Origin: DRQF01 sp964559135
GTDB lineage: Bacteria; Planctomycetota; GCA-002687715; DRQF01
Length of the DNA: 20,903 nucleotides
NCBI GenBank assembly: GCA_964559135.1
Contig: CAZLGG010000069.1
Location: 1 to 20,903, forward strand
Direction of reading: 5' to 3'
Shown: positions 14,877-20,903 of the stretch, in pieces
Numbering within the stretch: position 1 is the first letter of the stretch
Layout: each line of letters opens with the position of its first letter
Notes under the pieces: model-generated
What the model was told of the DNA's origin: nothing
Seen by the model: only the letters and a program-made list of their open reading frames with translations
Databases searched by the model: none
Translations under genes and position numbers: made by a program

Positions 14877-16567
14877 CAAGGCATGCTCCCCCGGCGAAGA
14901 AGAATCCACTCGACGGCCAGCATTCCCAGGGCGAGAAGAAGAACGACGCTCACGGCGTCCCACGACCCGCCGCGATTCCCCGTCGAGGTGGGAAGGTCCG
15001 CGGGGCCGCCGGCCGAGATCGGCTCCAGGACGGACGCTTCGAAGGATCGTCCCGCCGCGTCCGCGTGCACGCCTGGCCATCGCGGCGTGAACAGATCGCC
15101 GACGGGGTCACGGTCGTGCCCCGAAGGCGTGGTCACCGGGCCGGAGACATCGATGAGCGGTTCACCGACGGCCACGCGCCGAGGCTCCTCGCGCCTCGCT
15201 GCCAGCCAGCGGAGCGACCGAGCGACGAAGACGGGGAACGCGGCGGTCGCCGTGAAACCTGCGTCCTCACCCAAGAGTTCTCGCCAGACGCGAACAACCC
15301 GTCGCGGGCCGGGTGAAGCCCCGATCGTCACGGTGCTGCGGAGACGCTCCGCGAGACCCGGTCCGTCCACGGTGTCGAGCCCGAGGTCCTCGACCAGGTC
15401 CCGAAGTCGCGCGGCGTCCACGCCTTCACCCGGCTCTTCGAAGTAAAACGCATCTTCCGCTCCCGCGGCGGCGCCCAGCTCGAACGCCGGCGCGTCGCCT
15501 CCGAACCCGCTGCCCTGCCATCGCACCACCAGGACTGCCGAGGACGGGTCGGCCACGGCCACCTGGGGGTCGGCTTCGAAGACCCGCATCAGCACTTTCG
15601 GTAGGCCGGGCTCCATGGCGACCGGGAGGGGGCGGAGGTCGGAGAGGACGAGACTGAGCGACACGTCCTTCGCTCCGTTCTGTCTTCCATCGGAGGAGAT
15701 GGCCGCCACGGCGAATCGCCCGCCTTCGGCGGGCAGGTCCCTCCACCGGAACTCCCAGGTGTCGTCAGCGATCCTCGAGCCCTTCGCGGCCTCCACGGCG
15801 CGTCCGTCGACAGTCGCCCGGAGTGTCGGCATCTTCCCGTCCGAGGTCCGGAGGGTGACGAGGACGTCGACCCTGTTCGCGCTTCCGGACTCTGCCGGCC
15901 CCTGCCCGAAGGCGACGACGCGCGTTCCCATCGATGTGCCAAGAGGCATCAGGCGGCGAACGCTCACGGTGTCGGGAAGCGTCTTCACGAAGTCGGCATC
16001 CAAGACGGCGTCGCCCACGAGGGTGACCGTGAGGCCCGACGCGGCGTCTGCGGCGAGAAAGGTCTGCACGAGCCCTTCGAGATCGACGCGCCCGCGTACC
16101 GGAACGAAATCCTCGCAGCGCGCCTCGAGCAAAACCTCGTTCTCGCCCGGCAAGAGGATCGTACGAGGGACGTCGCCACAGAGGACGACCGTTCGAGACG
16201 AAGACGGAAGAGCTCGAAGCTCTTCGGTCAAAAGCTCGACTGCCTCGTCGATGCGGCCGGCCATCGCGGCTGAACCGTCCAGGAGGAAAAGGTGCCGCCG
16301 GTCTTTGTCCGCGGCAAGCTCGGGCGTCGCGAATGCGATCCAAAGACAGGATGCAATCGCGAGGACGAGGACATACGCCCAGGGGTGGCGAAACCGCTTC
16401 ACGAGGACGCGAGCACGGGCCTCCTCGATGGCGTCGTTCCAAAAAAGCGTCGTCTCCACCGTGAGGGGGTGATGCCGCACGCGAAGTCGCTGAAGGAGAA
16501 AAAGAGCGCCCGCGAGAGCGGCGATCCCCAGCCCGACCCCGAGAAGCGACATGCCGGTGAACGTCAT
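14876..16567 (-). CDS. BatA-like membrane protein with degenerate VWA domain
   Basis: The 563-residue protein starts with a BatA-type N-terminal module. It has a span at about 7-25, a loop with RHHPLTVETTLFW, and a second span at about 63-80 ending in ATPEL. A VWA-like domain (about 91-200) follows, opening FLLDGSAAM. Its metal site is damaged: Asp97 and Ser99 are present, but the third MIDAS position is Ala101. Strand-rich domains follow, including FPVFVARSLRWLA, which recurs in such proteins. A final span lies at about 540-557. The start overlaps the upstream DUF58 gene by 4 bases (ATGA), and the stop overlaps the next gene (TGATG). The protein probably pairs with the double-VWA protein downstream. 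Loss of the MIDAS Ser suggests a structural partner rather than a metal-dependent binder. Confidence 0.88.
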   Translation of the reverse strand: MTFTGMSLLGVGLGIAALAGALFLLQRLRVRHHPLTVETTLFWNDAIEEARARVLVKRFRHPWAYVLVLAIASCLWIAFATPELAADKDRRHLFLLDGSAAMAGRIDEAVELLTEELRALPSSSRTVVLCGDVPRTILLPGENEVLLEARCEDFVPVRGRVDLEGLVQTFLAADAASGLTVTLVGDAVLDADFVKTLPDTVSVRRLMPLGTSMGTRVVAFGQGPAESGSANRVDVLVTLRTSDGKMPTLRATVDGRAVEAAKGSRIADDTWEFRWRDLPAEGGRFAVAAISSDGRQNGAKDVSLSLVLSDLRPLPVAMEPGLPKVLMRVFEADPQVAVADPSSAVLVVRWQGSGFGGDAPAFELGAAAGAEDAFYFEEPGEGVDAARLRDLVEDLGLDTVDGPGLAERLRSTVTIGASPGPRRVVRVWRELLGEDAGFTATAAFPVFVARSLRWLAARREEPRRVAVGEPLIDVSGPVTTPSGHDRDPVGDLFTPRWPGVHADAAGRSFEASVLEPISAGGPADLPTSTGNRGGSWDAVSVVLLLALGMLAVEWILLRRGSMP

Positions 16568-17463
16568 AGCGCATGCACTCCGTCCGCGAGCAACGACGCG
16601 ATCTGGTCCACGACCGGCTCGTCCACGTCGAGGCGAAGGAGACCCGCTCGCTTCGACTGAGCCAGCTTCAACAGACCCTCCTGGAACCGACGATAGGAGG
16701 CCTCGTACGCCGCCCGCACGGACGGCGTGAGCGAGACGTCCCTGGCCTGACCGGTCTCGCAGTCCAACAGACGCAGGTCCCCCTCGAGGCCAGGTTGCGC
16801 GTCGTCGGCGCGAACCAGCTGAATGAAAAGCAGACGATGCCGCACGCCCTTCAGTGCGCGTTCGATGGCTTCCAGGCCCGCCGCGTCGAAGAAGTCGGAG
16901 ATCAACACGAGCAGTCCCCTCCTGAGACCCAAACCATTCAGGCGGCGCATGGACCGCTCGAAGTCCGTCCGACCCTTGGGTTCGAGATCCGCCAACACCT
17001 GGGCGACTCGCATCTGCTTGCCGTGGCCGCTGCTGGGTCGCATGGCGACTTCGAGCTCGTCGGAGAACGGGAAAACGGCCACCTTGTCGTGCTGCTGGAG
17101 GGCCACGGACGCCAGAGCGAAAGCCGCCTTGAGCGCGGCATGCCCACGAGGATTCTCACCCTGAAACATGCTCTTCGAGACGTCCACCGCCAAGTAAACG
17201 GGTAGGTCCTCCAACTCCTCGAAGAGCTTGAGAACCACGCGCCCCAGGCGGCGATAAATGTTCCAGTCGATGGCGCGAAAGTCGTCGCCCGGCGTGTACG
17301 GCCGGAAGTCGCGAAATTCCATGCCCCCGCCCAGATGCAAGGAACGCTGTTCCGCGGGCATGCCGCCGCGGGCCACCCGCCGCACGAAGAGCTGCAAGCG
17401 GGAAACGGCCGCCAGGAATTCCGGGTCGGCGAGATCGCGAAGAGTCAGTCGGTTCGATGACAT
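16564..17463 (-). CDS. DUF58 domain-containing protein
   Basis: A 299-residue soluble protein with the DUF58 hallmark FRDFRPYTPGDDFRAIDWN (50-68). After it comes a VWA-like fold with a complete first MIDAS motif, DVSKS (Asp94, Ser96, Ser98), a later GRTDFE segment and LISDFFD. No membrane span is present, so it should be cytoplasmic, where DUF58 proteins are encoded beside MoxR ATPases. It lies 13 bases after the MoxR gene and overlaps the BatA-like gene by 4 bases. By analogy with MoxR-VWA pairs it may be the adaptor or substrate of the ATPase; this is inference. The ribosome binding site is weak, as in several coupled genes of this operon. Confidence 0.93.
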   Translation of the reverse strand: MSSNRLTLRDLADPEFLAAVSRLQLFVRRVARGGMPAEQRSLHLGGGMEFRDFRPYTPGDDFRAIDWNIYRRLGRVVLKLFEELEDLPVYLAVDVSKSMFQGENPRGHAALKAAFALASVALQQHDKVAVFPFSDELEVAMRPSSGHGKQMRVAQVLADLEPKGRTDFERSMRRLNGLGLRRGLLVLISDFFDAAGLEAIERALKGVRHRLLFIQLVRADDAQPGLEGDLRLLDCETGQARDVSLTPSVRAAYEASYRRFQEGLLKLAQSKRAGLLRLDVDEPVVDQIASLLADGVHAL

Positions 17464-17476
17464 GAGATCCGAATCA

Positions 17477-18481
17477 TCAGGACGGGATGGCGACGTGTTG
17501 CAAGACGGAATCCAGGATGTCGTCGGCGGTGACGCCGTCGGCCTGGCCGTGGAAATTGATCAGCACGCGGTGGCGCAAGACGTCGTGAGCGACCGCCTTC
17601 AAGTCGTCGACGGCCACGGCGAACCGGCCCGCGAGCAGAGCCTTCACCTTGCCGGCCAACATGAGTCCCTGAACTCCACGCGGACTGGCGCCCAGCGCCA
17701 CGTGATCGTTCACGGTCTTCGGGGCGAATTCGCTTCCGGGCTGAGTCCCCACGACGAGGTGGATGGCGTAATTCTTCGCGCGGTCGGGCACGGGCACGCC
17801 GCGAACGACGCGGCGTAGGTTGATGATCTCTTCGGCCGAAGAAACGCGATGGATCTCGGGCTCTTCGTTACCCGTCGTGCGGTCGACGATGGCGCCGTAG
17901 TCGCCGAGTTCCGGATACCCCACCACGACCTTCATGAGAAAGCGGTCGAGCTGAGCTTCGGGCAACGGGTAGGTGCCTTCCTGCTCCACGGGGTTCTGCG
18001 TCGCCATGACGCAGTAGGGCTCGTCCAGGGTGATCGTGCGGTTGCCGACCGAGATCTGATGCTCCTGCATGGCCTCGAGCAGAGCCGACTGCGTCCGGGG
18101 CGTCGCACGGTTGATCTCGTCCGCCAGAATGAGATTGGCGACGAGGGGCCCCTGCTGGAATTGCAGTTCGTGGCCGCCCCCCTCCGTTTCGACGAGGACG
18201 TTCGTCCCCTGGATGTCCGCCGGCATCATGTCGGGGGTGAACTGGATGCGTGAGAAATCGAGGTGGACGGCTTCCCCGATGGAACGCACGAGCATCGTCT
18301 TGCCCAACCCCGGAACGCCTTCCAGGAGGATGTGCCCTCCGGCGAAAAGACCGGTCAGCGTGGCGTCGATCACGGACTCCTGGCCCACGATGAAGCGCTG
18401 GACCTCCGACTTGACTTTTTCATGGACCGACCGAAACAATTCGGCGTCCTTTTGTGCGACGTCTGCACCTGTGGCTTCCAC
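17477..18481 (-). CDS. MoxR-family AAA+ ATPase
   Basis: A 334-residue AAA+ ATPase of the MoxR clade. FIVGQESVID (30-39) leads into Walker A GVPGLGKT (55-62). QFTPDMMPADIQG (80-92) is a typical MoxR block. Walker B is LILADEINRA with Asp121 and Glu122. Sensor 1 lies in ATQNPVEQEGTYPLPEAQLDRF (160-181), the most diagnostic MoxR stretch. A helical lid follows, and ASPRG probably carries sensor 2. The length is normal for the family. The start is a GTG whose ribosome binding site GGAG overlaps the TAA of the upstream gene, 4 bases away. MoxR ATPases act as chaperones for VWA proteins, assembling complexes or inserting metal; DUF58 and VWA partners follow immediately here. It is probably a cytoplasmic hexamer. 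Confidence 0.96.
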   Translation of the reverse strand: MEATGADVAQKDAELFRSVHEKVKSEVQRFIVGQESVIDATLTGLFAGGHILLEGVPGLGKTMLVRSIGEAVHLDFSRIQFTPDMMPADIQGTNVLVETEGGGHELQFQQGPLVANLILADEINRATPRTQSALLEAMQEHQISVGNRTITLDEPYCVMATQNPVEQEGTYPLPEAQLDRFLMKVVVGYPELGDYGAIVDRTTGNEEPEIHRVSSAEEIINLRRVVRGVPVPDRAKNYAIHLVVGTQPGSEFAPKTVNDHVALGASPRGVQGLMLAGKVKALLAGRFAVAVDDLKAVAHDVLRHRVLINFHGQADGVTADDILDSVLQHVAIPS

Positions 18482-18485
18482 GGTC

Positions 18486-19961
18486 TTACTCCGTTGGTCT
18501 CGAGGGAATTCTGGACAGGAAAAACTTGGCGACGAGCGACTGCATCCAGGGCATGAGCCGCGGTGTGGCCACGGCTCCCACGGGAGCGGACCGCGCGGCC
18601 CGCTCGGTTGCGGAGACGTTGGCAGCCTTCTCGGCCTGAGGTTCGATGCGATCCTGAGTGATCTTGCTCATGCCGGGATTCGGCTTGCCGGAGATGTGAT
18701 CCGGAAAATGGACGCCGAGGACCAGCTGGGCCACGCCCCGTTGCTTCTTGGGCGGGCCGGCGCCGCCGCGCCCGTTTGCCATGGGGTTGGGACGCCCTGA
18801 GCCGAAACCGATCTGGAGGTCGCGATTCACCGGCGGCTTGCGGGAGCGAAGATGAGGTTGAACGCCGCCTCGGGCCTTCGACTCCTCGAGATCGTCTTCC
18901 ACCTCCTCGTCCTCATCCTCTTCCAACTCGTCGCGCGACGTGACCTGATCCTTGCTGGCCCAGGGGGACGCGGTGGGGCTCTTCGCCGATCCCCGGCCGC
19001 TCCCTCGGCCCGACGTGGAGCCGGATTCCTTCTCGTCGCGACGCTCGCTGCGGGGGCGTTCCTCCGGCTTCGCCGGGCGCGGATCTTTTCGGCGACCCGA
19101 AAGTTTCGGTCGCTCCCCGGATTTCGAGGGCTGCGATTGGCGACTCGCCTCCCCTTGGCTGGCGCTTCTGCCACCGCTGGAGCGGGTTTGAGAACTCCTC
19201 CCGGCCGAGCTGTTGGAGCGCCGCGGGGTGGCCTCTTCGTCGTCGGGAGGGACGCCCTCTTGGGCTGCTCCTTCGGATTCGCCTGTCACGGGCGGCGTCG
19301 TCGGACGTTCCGCAGGCGTCTCGTCCGGCTTGGCGCCGCTCGGCTTGGGAGGCAAGGGGGCGGCTCGTCCGGGCTCTCCCTCGGCGACGGTCACTGCCGG
19401 TGACTCCCCGTCCGCCACGGGACCGGACGAGAACCGAAGCCGGTAGGTGGGAACGAACAAAAGAGCGCAGCCCAGCACCAAGAGGGCGAGATTTCGACTT
19501 CCGAATCGCAAGGGGCGAGTTTCCAGCGGCAACTCCTCCGCCGCCACCTTGGCGATGGCTTGGGAAGCATCCGCGATGGCGGCCTCCATGAAGGCGGTGC
19601 GCCGGGGCGACCCCAGGAACTCCGCCGCCGCGGTGAGGCGGTCCGCCAGTCCGAAACGGTCGTCCAAGAGCGCCAGCGCCTCACGCTCGCTCGCCCGCTT
19701 GGACTCGCCCAACCAGCGTGCGGCAAGGACGAGGCAAAGGGGCACGGCGGGAGTCAGCAAGAACCAGATCCACAGCGGGCCGGTGGCGAAGCCGAGGAAG
19801 GCCAGACACCAGCGAAGGAGCGGCATGAACAGGATCCATGCCCCGAGAGACGACAGGGCGCGCCGTGTCCGCTCCCGCCGTCGGGACTCGACGATTCGGG
19901 TGCAAACGGGTCGGGCGAGTTCGGTCAAACGCCTGCGTGTTTCGTCGGAAGGAAGACTCAT
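18486..19961 (-). CDS. membrane protein with long disordered region (DUF4175-like N-terminus)
   Basis: 491 residues from the ATG at 19961. The same frame can also start at a TTG at 19967, which would overlap the upstream stop; the ATG, 2 bases after that stop, is preferred. A basic cytoplasmic N-terminus precedes two membrane spans (about 39-58 and 61-81). ALLDDRFGLADRLTAAAEFL (98-117) resembles a motif of DUF4175-like proteins encoded next to MoxR/VWA genes. A third span lies at about 156-172. A very polar low-complexity stretch (about 183-375) is rich in Pro, Ser, Arg, Glu and Gly, with an acidic run of about 12 residues. A short more ordered tail contains LVLGVHFPDH. The position directly before the MoxR gene supports a role as a membrane partner of the ATPase. 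The family assignment is tentative. Confidence 0.78.
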   Translation of the reverse strand: MSLPSDETRRRLTELARPVCTRIVESRRRERTRRALSSLGAWILFMPLLRWCLAFLGFATGPLWIWFLLTPAVPLCLVLAARWLGESKRASEREALALLDDRFGLADRLTAAAEFLGSPRRTAFMEAAIADASQAIAKVAAEELPLETRPLRFGSRNLALLVLGCALLFVPTYRLRFSSGPVADGESPAVTVAEGEPGRAAPLPPKPSGAKPDETPAERPTTPPVTGESEGAAQEGVPPDDEEATPRRSNSSAGRSSQTRSSGGRSASQGEASRQSQPSKSGERPKLSGRRKDPRPAKPEERPRSERRDEKESGSTSGRGSGRGSAKSPTASPWASKDQVTSRDELEEDEDEEVEDDLEESKARGGVQPHLRSRKPPVNRDLQIGFGSGRPNPMANGRGGAGPPKKQRGVAQLVLGVHFPDHISGKPNPGMSKITQDRIEPQAEKAANVSATERAARSAPVGAVATPRLMPWMQSLVAKFFLSRIPSRPTE

Positions 19962-19963
19962 GC

Positions 19964-20903
19964 TCAACGCACCTCGGTGCTATCGGGAACGACGTCGAAG
20001 TACGCAGCCTGCAGAACCCGCATCGAACCCGGAGCCCTGAGGACGGCGACCACCGCGAGGTTTTTGGGGTCCATGGCGAGCGACAAACGGGTCGCCGAAC
20101 TCCCGCCGCCCTTCTCGTAGGCGTCGAGAAACTTTTCGTTTTCGGCAACGATGGATGCCAGCTCGACGTCGATGGGAACGGTTTCCTCTTCGGTAAAGAA
20201 ATCGAGGGGGGTCCCCTCGAGTTCATCCGTCAGCGCTCCGCGGGCGAGCATCCGGTGGATCACGGCTCCGCCGAGCCCCGGATAGAGCACGGCCTTCTCC
20301 ACGAGAATCAGTTCCAGACGACCCGATCCGCCGGCACCCGACCGAACGCGGATCTCACCCACGATGCGAGTTCCCTTGCGTCGCACGTTGCCCTCTATGT
20401 CGAAGTCCGAGGGCTGCGCGATGGCTCGGGTGATCATGGGCTCGAGGGCGTCGTAGGCACCGTCGGCCTTGAAGTAGGGCAACACGCCGGCGGCCACGGG
20501 GCGACCGTTCACGGCAAAGATCGGGCGGTTGCCCGCGTCCTTCCACGCTCGAAGCGACAAGGAGTTCATCGTCGCCACCGGCCGGGGCACGTCCCCGTGG
20601 TAGGAGACGAGCGCCACGCGGTCTCTCGGAAAGTGGGTGAGCAGAGCTTGGAAGACCATCGCCCCGCCTTCGGCGAGCGGCAGCCACTGTTCCCCGCGCT
20701 TCCTCCCGAAGTGGGGGTTGGTCAGGTGCTCGACCAAGACCACGCGATTGCTCTTGACGGTCTCGAGATCTTCCTCGAAACGGGTGGGAGCGGTCATACC
20801 GCGGACGCGGCCGGAAATGAGTTTCTCGACGAAGGCCACCGAGAACGACGCGCCTCCCATCTTCGTGTGCAGAGCATACAAGGCGGCGATGGGCTTGGGC
20901 CCG
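19964..20903 (-). CDS. Omp28/thioredoxin-fold-like protein, N-terminus outside window (partial)
   Basis: The frame is open to the right edge, so only about the last 312 residues are visible. VVLVEHLTNPHF, then a long helix, then DRVALVSYHGDVPRP looks like the first half of a thioredoxin fold. NRPIFAVNGR would follow it in Omp28-type proteins. The second half is strand-rich (LELILVEKAVLYPGLGGAVIHRMLARGAL, then LAVVAVLRAPGSMRVLQAAYFDV), which also matches Omp28 layout. The expected CxxC after the first strand is missing and the visible part contains no Cys at all, so redox catalysis is unlikely. The visible part shows no signal peptide, which would lie beyond the edge. The stop is 2 bases from the next gene's ATG, so it belongs to the MoxR-VWA operon. 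The family link is from pattern only. Confidence 0.65.
   Translation of the reverse strand, partial: GPKPIAALYALHTKMGGASFSVAFVEKLISGRVRGMTAPTRFEEDLETVKSNRVVLVEHLTNPHFGRKRGEQWLPLAEGGAMVFQALLTHFPRDRVALVSYHGDVPRPVATMNSLSLRAWKDAGNRPIFAVNGRPVAAGVLPYFKADGAYDALEPMITRAIAQPSDFDIEGNVRRKGTRIVGEIRVRSGAGGSGRLELILVEKAVLYPGLGGAVIHRMLARGALTDELEGTPLDFFTEEETVPIDVELASIVAENEKFLDAYEKGGGSSATRLSLAMDPKNLAVVAVLRAPGSMRVLQAAYFDVVPDSTEVR

Noticed and set aside
14877..15080. In-frame upstream extension of the double-VWA gene to 15080.
   Set aside because: The extra 68 residues are Arg/Ser-rich and lie inside the BatA-like gene. The ATG at 14876 starts directly at a membrane span with a good ribosome binding site.

Overview
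The window is GC-rich DNA from a bacterium that most resembles a member of the Planctomycetota or a related deep lineage. The sequence alone does not settle the phylum. The case rests on four things: a MoxR/DUF58/VWA gene cluster of the type common there; a very large secreted TPR protein; a zinc-ribbon protein with one membrane span and a Trp-rich helical C-terminus; and families of short intergenic repeats. I see no rRNA, tRNA, CRISPR array, transposase or phage gene.

Positions 1-3975 read rightward. A possible 3' end of a truncated gene (3-236) is followed by about 440 bases without a convincing gene. Three rightward genes come next. Two are neighbouring membrane-anchored proteins (680-1966 and 1989-3011) that share a similar C-terminal domain ending in a Trp-rich helix, so they look like diverged paralogues. 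The third is a lipoprotein (3148-3975) with two CxxC pairs and a thioredoxin-like C-terminal half that lacks a catalytic CxxC. Everything from 4091 onward reads leftward.

Positions 4091-5984 hold a DUF1579-like lipoprotein gene (4091-4699), a repeat-rich spacer, and an iodotyrosine-deiodinase-like flavoprotein gene (5189-5887). The flavoprotein keeps the Glu/Tyr/Lys set that binds the amino-acid end of the substrate in the animal enzyme. A family of about 60-bp intergenic elements has copies on both sides of this gene. A second family of tandem 8-bp units (YCACRGAG) lies just downstream of it.

Positions 5995-20903 look like one tightly packed leftward operon that enters from beyond the right edge. 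In transcription order it encodes an Omp28/thioredoxin-fold-like protein (partial), a membrane protein with a long disordered Pro/Ser/Arg/Glu-rich region, a MoxR-family AAA+ ATPase, a DUF58 protein, a BatA-like membrane protein with a damaged metal site, a membrane protein with two VWA domains around a glutamine-amidotransferase-like domain, and a 2132-residue exported TPR protein. Junctions are 13 nt or less, and three of them are ATGA or TGATG overlaps, which implies translational coupling. This is a Bat-like (aerotolerance-type) MoxR-VWA system. The AAA+ ATPase probably acts as a chaperone on the VWA proteins at the inner face of the membrane. The VWA/GATase proteins present domains outside the cytoplasm, and the giant TPR protein could be a periplasmic scaffold. 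No BatD-like protein is visible. The giant TPR protein occupies the place usually taken by small TPR proteins (BatC/BatE).
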